9,697 bases of DNA from Chitinophagaceae bacterium (GCA_019747455.1 JAIEQT010000093.1:1-9697); one strand, 5' to 3'; shown: positions 1 to 6,247, counted from the first letter of the stretch. Numbers and translations are program-made. Notes: generated from the letters alone by a model not told the origin.

Positions 1-753
1 TTTGGTAGGTTGAAGGTATTGTCCCAAAGTAATAACATCTGTTCCGGCAGCCACTAAATCTTTCATGGTTTGAATCACTTCTTCTTTTGTCTCACCCAGC
101 CCTAACATGACCCCAGTTTTTGTTCTCATACCCCCTTTTTTAAGGGTTTCCAGTACTTCTAAACTGCGTCTGTATTTGGCTTGTATCCGCACTTGTTTGG
201 TAATACGTTCTACGGTTTCCATATTATGGCTCACTACTTCAGGTGCCGCATCTATAATCCGTTGTATTTGATCCTTGAATCCCCTGAAATCGGGTATTAA
301 AGTTTCGAGTGTAGTATTAGGGTTTAGTGCCTTAACAGCCTTGATAGTATTATACCAAATAATAGAACCACCATCTTTCAACTCATCTCGGTCTACACTT
401 GTAATAACAGCGTGTTTCACTTTCATCAGATGAATGGCTTCTGCTACACGCTGCGGCTCGTCCCAATCTACGGCTAATGGCCTACCCGTTGCAACGGCAC
501 AAAAACCACAGCTACGGGTACAGATATTACCCAAAATCATAAAAGTGGCTGTGCCCTCGCCCCAACATTCGCCCATATTCGGACAATTACCGCTCTCACA
601 AATGGTATGTAGCTTGTGGGTATCTACTAATGATCTTACATGTTTATAGCTTTCGCCAATAGGTAATTTAACCCTTAACCAATTAGGCTTTTTTATGCGT
701 GAGGCATCAGTATCTACCTCACTTATTTTCGTAACAACCGGAAGTTCTTGCAT
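1..753 (-). CDS. lipA: Lipoyl synthase LipA (partial, C-terminus beyond window edge)
   Basis: LipA is a cytosolic radical-SAM enzyme that inserts two sulfur atoms into octanoyl groups on the E2 and H-protein domains of 2-oxoacid dehydrogenases and the glycine cleavage system. The visible 251 codons start at the ATG complementary to 751-753 and run off the left edge; the family is usually about 290-300 residues, so roughly 40-50 residues are missing, including the C-terminal RSSY-type region. The auxiliary 4Fe-4S cluster motif CX4CX5C is present as [12 protein letters not shown] (Cys52, 57, 63). The radical-SAM motif CX3CX2C is CTRSCGFC (Cys78, 82, 85), followed by AVATGRP. Further conserved blocks are [22 protein letters not shown] and the GLGETKEEV / TLGQYLQP stretch near the edge. 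The gene is preceded by a good Bacteroidota -7 box. The family call is very secure; only the end is unseen. Confidence 0.97.
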   Translation of the reverse strand, partial: MQELPVVTKISEVDTDASRIKKPNWLRVKLPIGESYKHVRSLVDTHKLHTICESGNCPNMGECWGEGTATFMILGNICTRSCGFCAVATGRPLAVDWDEPQRVAEAIHLMKVKHAVITSVDRDELKDGGSIIWYNTIKAVKALNPNTTLETLIPDFRGFKDQIQRIIDAAPEVVSHNMETVERITKQVRIQAKYRRSLEVLETLKKGGMRTKTGVMLGLGETKEEVIQTMKDLVAAGTDVITLGQYLQPTK

Positions 754-775
754 GCTGAATCACTTAATTACAGCG

Positions 776-783
776 CAAATGTA
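776..783 (-). promoter_or_regulatory. Candidate Bacteroidota -7 promoter box for lipA
   Basis: On the minus strand this octamer reads TACATTTG, a full match to the Bacteroidota -7 consensus TAnnTTTG. It predicts a start about 7 nt further on (near 769) and a 5' leader of about 16 nt before the lipA ATG. No clean TTTG -33 element is present at 19-20 bp; the nearest sequence is TTTT-like around 802-805. The box sits at the very end of the upstream gene, whose stop codon begins at 788. Inference from sequence match only. Confidence 0.45.
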
Positions 784-785
784 GG

Positions 786-1616
786 CTACTTTCTTTTACC
801 GAAAACGATAGACGCATAGGCGTTGAAAAAGAACTGTTTATCTTCATTAAGAAGTAAAACAGGCATCTTTTTTGTATAATATTCGGCTTTTAAGCCTACT
901 TCTATGGCAGATAATACCTCATTATAGCGACCATAATCAAAACGTAAGGCTGTTCGGGCATGAAACCCTGGCACATATTCTATTTCATTAATACCCTTAA
1001 ATAAGCCGCCTTTACCCAATATAATAGTGGGGTCTAGAAATAAATTCTCATTAGCCTTGGTATATCTTATTTGCTCGCGCTGACCGTTCGATGGATTTTG
1101 AATCTCCAAATAATATGGCTTTAACATGCCGATACTTAATCCACCTCCATAAATGGCAGAAACGGCCACTCCGTTTTTATTGCCTTTACCTCCGATCAAT
1201 TTTTGCTGGCCTAGCCCAATATTGAAATGATAAAAATTATTCTGCTTTCCGTAAATATAGTTTGATACCACAATAAACCCGGAAGAAGCTGTAAGGGTGG
1301 GAACCCGCTCTTCTTTCTTGTTTTTATGTTCTCCAAATTCCAGCCACCACAGATTGGTTTTAGTGATTGTTTTATACTTCCCTTTTTCATAAAACAAACC
1401 CCATCCATCCGTATTCAGTTTGATACCAAAAGCAGATTGCTTCTGAAAAATCAATGCACCTTCTTCTTCCTGCCTGATAAGCTGATTGATTTTTTCTTTT
1501 TTTTCTGCTTTTTTCTGCATGCGCTGGGAAACCGTTTCTGGGGCAGACTTTTGTTGCGCACTAAGGCTAAAGGCCTTAATCATTAAAATAACCAAAAAAA
1601 CTTTCTTCACTTCCAT
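786..1616 (-). CDS. Secreted / outer-membrane beta-strand-rich protein of unknown function
   Basis: I do not recognise a named function; the sequence resembles a conserved Bacteroidota family of secreted hypothetical proteins. The chosen ATG (complement of 1614-1616) gives 276 residues and opens with a signal peptide, MEVKKVFLVILMIKAFSLSA, with likely cleavage before QQK. A 16-codon longer start at 1664 would bury this signal and run across the start of the divergent osmC-like gene, so it was not used. The mature N-terminus is highly charged (about residues 30-52, rich in K and E, probably helical). The rest alternates aromatic and polar residues, with glycine-rich stretches such as GGKGNKNGVAVSAIYGGG, and ends FFFNAYASIVFGKRK, like a terminal beta-barrel strand. 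This suggests an envelope barrel, but that is inference. It lies 32 bp upstream of lipA on the same strand and diverges from the OsmC gene. Confidence 0.82.
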   Translation of the reverse strand: MEVKKVFLVILMIKAFSLSAQQKSAPETVSQRMQKKAEKKEKINQLIRQEEEGALIFQKQSAFGIKLNTDGWGLFYEKGKYKTITKTNLWWLEFGEHKNKKEERVPTLTASSGFIVVSNYIYGKQNNFYHFNIGLGQQKLIGGKGNKNGVAVSAIYGGGLSIGMLKPYYLEIQNPSNGQREQIRYTKANENLFLDPTIILGKGGLFKGINEIEYVPGFHARTALRFDYGRYNEVLSAIEVGLKAEYYTKKMPVLLLNEDKQFFFNAYASIVFGKRK

Positions 1617-1654
1617 TGGTTTGATAGATGTAAATTTAGTGCAAAATTGATGCA
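1617..1654. promoter_or_regulatory. 38-bp divergent intergenic region with TAAATTTA dyad
   Basis: This short gap separates the start codons of the divergent secreted-protein and OsmC genes. Its centre is the perfect palindrome TAAATTTA (1631-1638), which differs from the Bacteroidota -7 consensus TAnnTTTG only in the last base on either strand. It could serve as a weak -7 box in both directions, giving leaders of about 8-10 nt. A second near-match on the minus strand, CAATTTTG (1649-1642), also has one mismatch. No -33 TTTG is correctly spaced. Promoter assignment is therefore tentative. Confidence 0.3.
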
Positions 1655-2059
1655 ATGACTTCACAAATTATTTATAATGGTGATTTAAGAACTACGGCCA
1701 CCCATTTACAAAGTGGCACCGCTATAGAAACCGATGCCCCTACCGATAACCAGGGCAAAGGGGAGCGCTTTTCTCCTACCGATCTGGTAGCTACAGCCCT
1801 GGCTTCTTGTATGCTCACTACTATGGCTATTAAAGCCAGAACGATGCAAATAGAATTGAATGGCACCAAAGCAGCTGCTACCAAAATTATGGTAAGTGAC
1901 CCAAGAAGAATAGGAAAAATTGTGATCGTGATCGATTTCCCACCTACCCTCCAACTGGATGACAAACAAAAAGAAATTTTAGAAAGAACTGCCCGAACTT
2001 GTCCGGTTGAACGTACCCTACATCCCGATGTGGAATTAGATTTTACTTTCAATTGGTAA
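1655..2059 (+). CDS. OsmC/Ohr-family peroxiredoxin-like protein
   Basis: OsmC/Ohr proteins are small dimeric cytosolic thiol peroxidases that reduce organic hydroperoxides with a reactive cysteine pair. The 134 residues match the usual family length of about 135-145. The peroxidatic cysteine is Cys52 in PTDLVATALASCMLTTM, and the resolving cysteine is Cys116 in TARTCPVERTLHP, both in the expected places. Glu37 in GKGERFSPTDL may correspond to the conserved glutamate near the active site. An N-terminal beta-rich part (ATHLQSGTAIETDAP) and a C-terminal strand (VELDFTFNW) complete the fold. It diverges from the secreted-protein gene and converges with the DUF2851 gene, leaving 5 bp between their stop codons. 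Sequence alone does not say whether it belongs to the OsmC, Ohr or YhfA-like subgroup, so no symbol is given. The family call is secure. Confidence 0.93.
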   Translation: MTSQIIYNGDLRTTATHLQSGTAIETDAPTDNQGKGERFSPTDLVATALASCMLTTMAIKARTMQIELNGTKAAATKIMVSDPRRIGKIVIVIDFPPTLQLDDKQKEILERTARTCPVERTLHPDVELDFTFNW

Positions 2060-2064
2060 ATGAT

Positions 2065-3333
2065 TCAAGATTTTAATATAGCGTTGCCTATACTACAGGA
2101 TAAACATTTTTTAACAGTACAATAATATTTCTCCAGCTCTAATAAGGCTTGTGTATGAAATGCATGCTGCTGTGGGGCATTTGTTTTTTTCCAGCGAAGC
2201 AGAATATGATTTGTTTCAATCGGTAACTCCTGTAATAATGCTATAGCGCTTTGTTGCCAATCGGGTTTATTATGTACCCAACCATAGGTAAAAACTAAGG
2301 GAGCTATAAGGTTGATCATCAAAAGGTCCTTTTGTGTTTGTCCAACTTGCTTCACCAGATAAGGCGCATATTGATCAAAACAAAAATGGGTATCCCAGTA
2401 GCTATCGGCTTGCATATGTAATATTTTATTACCATCTACCCTATTTCTAATGCTTGTTAATACTTGAAAAACAGCTTTATTTTCTGTTAACCATCCTACC
2501 AGTTGGGAAATTCTTATAGTAGGAAAACTGGCAGGCCGCATGCGTAAAAATGAAGCCGGCTGTATTTGGTACGAAATCGGAAATTTTTTTTGCAGGAAAT
2601 GAAATGTGTTTACCAGCATACTAGGATATTCGTCTTTGGGATGAAGTGGCAAAAGACTGAGATGCCCCATTAACCAGGCATTCAAATCACTGGGATTATG
2701 ACTCACTCTGATGGTTTGTTGAAATGATAATATATTGATAGCGGCATGAAATGAAGGACCATTGATTTTTCCACCCATTTGATACGCCAATAAAGAAAGC
2801 GCAAGCTTATTCCAATCTCCTTTATATACTTCAAGTTGTTTAGCCAATTCAACTGCTTTCCTACTTAATCGCTCAATCACTAAACGCTCCTGCCATGCCT
2901 CCCAAATCAAGGGCTTTACTTTTTCTAGGAGTGCAGAGCACGGCAAGCCTTGTCGCTTCAGCATTATATGAGAGAAATTGGCGAGCATGATCTTAGAAAC
3001 ATAAGGAGCTATCTCCACACAAGGAATAATGATGCCTTGCGTGGTTTTTACAACGCAGTTATGCTCCCAAACCACATGAAGTATAATAGGTTGATACAAT
3101 GGATCATCTTGATGTTTATGCTTGTACCAATCTGAGGCTTTTACATGTATTTCAATATTACCAATTAACTTAACGGCACCGATTATTATTTCTGCCGCAG
3201 TGAAATCAGGTCCTTGATTGGTGTTAAGTATACCAGTTCGGATAATTTGTAACGATTCGCCGGAGGTTGTTTGCAATATACCTTTTGTAAAATACCGATG
3301 CTGCCAAATAAACTGTAATAACTGTTCTTGCAT
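2065..3333 (-). CDS. DUF2851 family protein (function unknown)
   Basis: This 422-residue protein fits the Bacteroidota family DUF2851, for which I know no established function. The N-terminus carries the family signature: GILNTNQGPDFTAAEI (about 34-49), then GNIEIHVKASDWYKHKHQDD (58-77), then PIILHVVWEHN (82-92). The C-terminus carries LIAPLVFTYGW and ends in a CLSC pair followed by IGNAIL, also typical as I recall. There is no signal peptide and no clear membrane span, so it is probably cytoplasmic. The spacing of Pro42-Asp43, Glu61 and His63 recalls PD-(D/E)XK nuclease cores, but this is only a resemblance. It is the last gene of the minus-strand block, 62 bp beyond maf, and ends TGA five bases from the OsmC stop. 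Family assignment is confident; role unknown. Confidence 0.9.
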   Translation of the reverse strand: MQEQLLQFIWQHRYFTKGILQTTSGESLQIIRTGILNTNQGPDFTAAEIIIGAVKLIGNIEIHVKASDWYKHKHQDDPLYQPIILHVVWEHNCVVKTTQGIIIPCVEIAPYVSKIMLANFSHIMLKRQGLPCSALLEKVKPLIWEAWQERLVIERLSRKAVELAKQLEVYKGDWNKLALSLLAYQMGGKINGPSFHAAINILSFQQTIRVSHNPSDLNAWLMGHLSLLPLHPKDEYPSMLVNTFHFLQKKFPISYQIQPASFLRMRPASFPTIRISQLVGWLTENKAVFQVLTSIRNRVDGNKILHMQADSYWDTHFCFDQYAPYLVKQVGQTQKDLLMINLIAPLVFTYGWVHNKPDWQQSAIALLQELPIETNHILLRWKKTNAPQQHAFHTQALLELEKYYCTVKKCLSCSIGNAILKS

Positions 3334-3395
3334 AGTAAACTATTGAACAGATAAAATTAGCAGCTAGCACTACGCGATAAATACCTGATTTTTTA

Positions 3396-3986
3396 TCAAC
3401 TTTTTATCGTATGCAATAATTGTACAACTCGGCTAATAGGTAATCCCATTACATTGTAGAAGTCGCCGCTGATGCCCGCAATACCTACTACACCGATCCA
3501 CTCTTGGATAGCATAAGCACCTGCTTTATCATAGGGTTGATATACATCTACATAATGTATTATTTGCTCAGTATTTAGTGGATGAAAGCGAACGCTGGTT
3601 GTTTCTGCAAACTGATGTTCTGTTTTGGCTACAGGATCGTATATCACAACGCCGGTAATAACCTGATGTTCTTTGCCGGCCAATTTTGTAAGCATGGTGA
3701 TGGCCTCATGCTTATTTGTGGGCTTATTCAACACTTCATTTTCTAATACAACAATAGTGTCTGCAGCTAGTATGAGTCGCTTTTCTGCATCCCCTTTGGT
3801 TTCATTTATTTTTGAGACCGTTGCTGTTATTTTTTGCTTGGCAATATGAATGGGGATCTCAGCCACAGGCATTTGCATAGAGAAGGATTCTGCTGTGGGC
3901 ACAACCATTATTTCAAAAGGAATTTCGGCCCATTCTAATAACATTTTCCTGCGAGGAGACTGAGAAGCCAGAATAATCTGTTGCAT
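3396..3986 (-). CDS. maf: Maf-family nucleoside triphosphate pyrophosphatase (dTTP/UTP type)
   Basis: Maf proteins hydrolyse non-canonical or excess nucleoside triphosphates to the monophosphate and pyrophosphate in the cytosol; over-expression blocks septation in some bacteria, which gave the name. At 196 residues it has normal family length. Visible signatures in order are ILASQSPRRKMLL (5-17, phosphate-binding N-terminal loop), LAADTIVVLENEVLNKP (73-89, with catalytic Asp76 and Lys88), the central EHQVITGVVI block, DKAGAYAIQ (153-161) and GDFYNVMGLPISRV (174-187). The AGAYAIQ form points to the dTTPase/UTPase subgroup (YhdE-like) rather than the 7-methyl-GTP subgroup. It starts with ATG 3 bp after the UbiA stop, so the two are almost certainly cotranscribed and translationally close. 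Stop is TGA. Confidence 0.95.
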   Translation of the reverse strand: MQQIILASQSPRRKMLLEWAEIPFEIMVVPTAESFSMQMPVAEIPIHIAKQKITATVSKINETKGDAEKRLILAADTIVVLENEVLNKPTNKHEAITMLTKLAGKEHQVITGVVIYDPVAKTEHQFAETTSVRFHPLNTEQIIHYVDVYQPYDKAGAYAIQEWIGVVGIAGISGDFYNVMGLPISRVVQLLHTIKS

Positions 3987-3989
3987 ATA

Positions 3990-4922
3990 CTAGTGATAGA
4001 ATCTAAAAAATAACATCGATAGAATACCTGTAAGCATAATAAATTTAACCCAGGAGCTAAGATGATGGAAATGAGTAGGTGCTGTTGCTGAAAAGAGTTT
4101 GCGGAGTACATATATTAGCGGCAACACAATAAAAATAGTACAGTATAAAGCACTATGCCACCAGCCCATACCCAGAGCATATAATTGTAATACTATCAAT
4201 ACGCCAATAAGTACCACAATCCATACGGCTGCAAAAACCTTACTCACACGCATACCCCATACAATAGGCATTGTAGTACAACCATATTTACGATCGCCTT
4301 CAATATCTTCCATATCTTTTACTACTTCTCTTACTAAAGAAATAACAAAAGCAAAACCCATATAGAGTGCTGCTAAGCGGAAAAAACGAACTTCATCATG
4401 TTTTACACTTATTAATTGCTGGATATGTAAAGGATATTTGGAAAAAAATAAAATACCGATAACCCATGCTGTTAACAATGAAATCAAGAGGTTACCAACG
4501 AGTAACTTTTTCTTCAGATCGGTTGAATATATCCAAAGCGCAATGATAGATACCATATTAGCTAATATCAGATGCCAGAAATCAACTAAAGGCAGTGCGA
4601 GATTGGTAAAGAAGATACCGGCTAAACTCAAAAAAAGATGCCAGAACATCACCCATCTTCTTTTGATCAGTTTATTAACAACCACTTTGGTTGGCTTATT
4701 AATTTCATCTATGTTTTGATCAAAATAATCATTTATGATATAACCTCCGGCAGCAATACAAACCGATGCAGCCACTAAAAACAATAATTGCATTTTTTCT
4801 ATGGCATTATCATGAGGATATATCCGCTCATAAATACACCATTCAAATAATAATTGAGTAATGATAATAAATACCAGGTTGGGGAATCGAATAAGTCTTA
4901 AAAAAGCAAATATTAATTTCAA
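3990..4922 (-). CDS. UbiA-superfamily prenyltransferase, geranylgeranylglycerol-phosphate-transferase-like, TTG start
   Basis: Integral membrane prenyltransferase of the UbiA superfamily, 310 residues with about eight or nine hydrophobic spans. The two Mg-diphosphate motifs are clear: NDYFDQNIDEINKP (64-77) and REVVKDMEDIEGDRKYG (198-214). The cytoplasmic loop YSTDLKKK (132-139) and GCTTMPIVWG follow the family pattern. Bacteroidota members beside kdsC and maf are usually named geranylgeranylglycerol-phosphate geranylgeranyltransferase, but the real prenyl acceptor is not evident from sequence; a quinone or other lipid is possible. The start is unusual: an in-frame TAA lies at 4934-4932 and no ATG occurs before residue 44. 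The TTG at 4922-4920 is the only standard start that keeps the conserved LRLIRFPNLVF amino end. It lies 50 bp after the kdsC-like gene and 3 bp before maf. Confidence 0.88.
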   Translation of the reverse strand: MKLIFAFLRLIRFPNLVFIIITQLLFEWCIYERIYPHDNAIEKMQLLFLVAASVCIAAGGYIINDYFDQNIDEINKPTKVVVNKLIKRRWVMFWHLFLSLAGIFFTNLALPLVDFWHLILANMVSIIALWIYSTDLKKKLLVGNLLISLLTAWVIGILFFSKYPLHIQQLISVKHDEVRFFRLAALYMGFAFVISLVREVVKDMEDIEGDRKYGCTTMPIVWGMRVSKVFAAVWIVVLIGVLIVLQLYALGMGWWHSALYCTIFIVLPLIYVLRKLFSATAPTHFHHLSSWVKFIMLTGILSMLFFRFYH

Positions 4923-4972
4923 TAGACCAAATTATACTGCAAGATAATACGCACAAGCGAAGTATGGGCCAG

Positions 4973-5488
4973 TTAGCAGGCACGAATGCCCAAATCTTCA
5001 TTCCAAGTGCCTTGTGCTCGCATAATTTTTTCGATAATATCGCGGGCAGCTCCTTCTCCCCCTTTGTATGGAGAGATATATTGTGCTACGGTGGTGATAT
5101 CAATAGCCGCATCGGCAGGTGCCGCTGATAAACCAACTTTTCGCATACAATCCAAATCGGGTACATCATCTCCCATAAACATCACCTGCTCAACAGAAAT
5201 TTTCTTGGCGGCCAAAAGCCGTTGTAACAATTCCCATTTATTCGTTACCCGCATATGTATAGCCCGTAAACCTAATTTGTATAAGCGCTCTTCTACTTCA
5301 GGAGAATTACCGCCCGAAATAATAATTACTTCATACCCTTTTTTAACAGCTAATTGTAGGGCATACCCGTCTTTGATATTCATTCTTCTGGCCATCAAAC
5401 CGCCGGGCATTACCAAAAGCGAACCATCGGTAAGTACGCCGTCAACGTCAAATACGAGGCAGGTAATATTTTCTACATTTTGAAGCAT
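4973..5488 (-). CDS. kdsC: KdsC-like HAD phosphatase (3-deoxy-D-manno-octulosonate 8-phosphate phosphatase)
   Basis: KdsC removes phosphate from Kdo-8-phosphate, giving Kdo for the lipopolysaccharide core; it is a small capless HAD enzyme that works as a tetramer. The 171 residues fit the family. HAD motif I is FDVDGVLTDG (13-22) with nucleophile Asp14 and acid/base Asp16. Motif II is IIISGGN (Ser58), motif III is Lys84 in TNKWELL, and motif IV is GDDVPDLDCM (106-115). The C-terminal GGEGAARD (143-150) is the KdsC-type tail that covers the neighbouring active site. The start is fixed: the only upstream codons before an in-frame stop (5497-5495) lack ATG. The leader directly before the ATG is a heptamer tandem array, so expression may depend on repeat number (inference). 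Other KdsC-like enzymes act on related sugar phosphates, so the substrate is likely but not proven. Confidence 0.9.
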   Translation of the reverse strand: MLQNVENITCLVFDVDGVLTDGSLLVMPGGLMARRMNIKDGYALQLAVKKGYEVIIISGGNSPEVEERLYKLGLRAIHMRVTNKWELLQRLLAAKKISVEQVMFMGDDVPDLDCMRKVGLSAAPADAAIDITTVAQYISPYKGGEGAARDIIEKIMRAQGTWNEDLGIRAC

Positions 5489-5493
5489 ATTAT

Positions 5494-5577
5494 TTTATAG
5501 GTAATAGATTATAGGTAATAGGTTATAGGTAATAGGTTATAGGTTATAGGTTATAGGTTATAGGTTATAGATTATGG
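5494..5577. repeat. Tandem heptamer array, 12 units of GTTATAG type
   Basis: Twelve consecutive 7-bp units are readable on the plus strand: mostly GTTATAG, with GTAATAG at 5501, 5515 and 5529, ATTATAG at 5508, and degenerate edge units at 5494 and 5571. Units from 5536 to 5570 are five perfect copies. The left half also has a 14-bp super-period (ATAGGTAATAGGTT). On the minus strand, in which the neighbouring genes are read, each unit is CTATAAC or CTATTAC, and the array ends only 5 bp before the kdsC-like ATG. It therefore constitutes the leader and any ribosome-binding region of that gene. Unit length and near-perfect copies suggest slippage-prone DNA. No CRISPR character: the units have no spacers. 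Confidence 0.95.
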
Positions 5578-5600
5578 AGATGCTTTATCATTTAATATAC

Positions 5601-5642
5601 TATCCTTCACCTATTCTCCTTCACCTATTCCCTTTCACCTAT
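5601..5642. repeat. Three 14-bp repeats, inverted relatives of the heptamer array
   Basis: Three 14-bp units (5601-5614, 5615-5628, 5629-5642) share the core YTTCACCTAT on the plus strand. Read on the minus strand they begin ATAGGTGAA, closely resembling the ATAGGTAAT start of the 14-bp super-units at 5497-5538 on the plus strand. The two blocks are thus related and in opposite orientation around a 23-bp non-repetitive centre (5578-5600). A transcript running from iscX into kdsC could pair AATAGGT segments with ACCTATT segments in several registers. The right block abuts the iscX stop codon (5648-5646). Confidence 0.85.
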
Positions 5643-5645
5643 CCC

Positions 5646-5885
5646 CTACTTCTGATTATCTCTCCACTCATAAACCCAGGCACTTTGGATCATTTCTAAA
5701 TGTCCCTCCGTGCTCTGTTCGCGTGTTCCTGCAAAGCCGGGTATTTCCAAAATCCATTCCAACAAATCCGTAAAACGAATACGATATATCCTAGCTTCAG
5801 AAAATTCATCACCAAAACGTTCATATAATTTCATAGCAATATCTTCATGATCGTTCCAATGAATGGGTGGTTCAAAATGATTCAT
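5646..5885 (-). CDS. iscX: IscX-like Fe-S cluster assembly protein
   Basis: IscX (YfhJ) is a small acidic protein that binds the cysteine desulfurase IscS and iron and tunes Fe-S cluster assembly. The 79 residues have the family layout: IHWNDHEDIAMKLYERFGDE (8-27) matches the helix-leading W-x-D segment, IRFTDLLEWILEIPGF (36-51) matches the VRFTDMHQWI-type core, and EGHLEMIQSAWVYEW (60-74) matches the C-terminal helix ending in a tryptophan-rich segment. It is a little longer than the 66-residue E. coli protein, with extra residues at both ends and in the middle. It starts 9 bp after the fdx stop, the same fdx-iscX order as the end of the E. coli isc operon. No iscS, iscU, hscA or hscB is in the window. 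The family call rests on recognition of these motifs, not on an alignment. Confidence 0.87.
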   Translation of the reverse strand: MNHFEPPIHWNDHEDIAMKLYERFGDEFSEARIYRIRFTDLLEWILEIPGFAGTREQSTEGHLEMIQSAWVYEWRDNQK

Positions 5886-5894
5886 ATAATGGGT

Positions 5895-6230
5895 TTATTC
5901 TCCTAAGAATTGTGTTTGATCCGGTAAAGTAATATGAATATCTCCATCCCCCTTTTGCAAAACACACTGGCAACCTAACCTGGAGTTAATCCGTGGATTC
6001 ACAGCCCTGTCGATAAAATCTTCTTCTTTATCGCTAAGTTCAGCCAACCATTCGGACCCTTTTTCAACGTATAAATGGCAGGTACTACAAGCACATACAG
6101 CTCCACAATTGTGATGCAATTCGATGTTATTATCTAAACATACTTCCAATAAACTTTGGTCGTCGGCAATATTATTCAGCACAACTGGCTCTTTCCCTTT
6201 TTCTTCAAATGCTATATGAATGGTATACAT
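5895..6230 (-). CDS. fdx: ISC-type [2Fe-2S] ferredoxin
   Basis: Adrenodoxin/ISC-type [2Fe-2S] ferredoxin, a soluble electron carrier that supplies electrons for Fe-S cluster assembly. The 111 residues are the normal length. The cluster ligands follow CX5CX2C plus a distal cysteine: Cys42, Cys48 and Cys51 in NCGAVCACSTCHLYV, and Cys87 in SRLGCQC. The additional Cys46 matches the extra cysteine of E. coli Fdx, which is known to matter for its ISC role; Cys89 is another non-ligand cysteine. Acidic segments around ELSDKEEDF fit the partner-binding helix of the family. It is the first gene of the minus-strand block, and iscX follows after 9 bp. A perfect -7 box lies just upstream. The call is secure, and the iscX neighbour supports an Fe-S assembly role rather than P450 reduction. 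Confidence 0.95.
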   Translation of the reverse strand: MYTIHIAFEEKGKEPVVLNNIADDQSLLEVCLDNNIELHHNCGAVCACSTCHLYVEKGSEWLAELSDKEEDFIDRAVNPRINSRLGCQCVLQKGDGDIHITLPDQTQFLGE

Positions 6231-6247
6231 AGTTTCTAATCTGGCTG

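Noticed and set aside
434..649. 71-codon plus-strand ORF
   Set aside because: It lies wholly antisense to the well-conserved cysteine-motif region of lipA and has no recognisable features.
1211..1586. Overlapping ORFs on both strands (1211-1408 minus, 1326-1586 plus)
   Set aside because: Both overlap the secreted-protein gene in other frames; the plus-strand one is mostly Phe runs from antisense lysine codons.
1617..1664. 16-codon longer start for the secreted protein
   Set aside because: It would place a polar stretch before the signal peptide and overlap the OsmC start; the ATG at 1616 gives a clean signal peptide.
1672..2052. 126-codon ORF antisense to the OsmC gene, and 1706-1969 in another frame
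   Set aside because: The sense strand encodes an intact OsmC protein with both cysteines; the antisense frames are open only because of its codon composition.
2950..3135. 61-codon plus-strand ORF inside the DUF2851 gene
   Set aside because: Antisense to a conserved N-terminal region of DUF2851; no family resemblance.
3375..3409. Inverted repeat CGATAAA...TTTATCG near the maf stop as a terminator
   Set aside because: Seven AT-rich pairs with a 21-base loop and no T-run in the transcribed direction; too weak to call.
4099..4719. Two plus-strand ORFs (4099-4365, 4438-4719) opposite the prenyltransferase
   Set aside because: Both are antisense to intact UbiA motifs and show no domain.
4986..5483. 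165-codon plus-strand ORF opposite almost all of the kdsC-like gene
   Set aside because: Long, but the sense strand has every HAD motif in order; the antisense product is low in recognisable structure.
5494..5642. CRISPR array or replication-origin iterons
   Set aside because: The units are 7 or 14 bp with no unique spacers, and no replication or cas gene is nearby.
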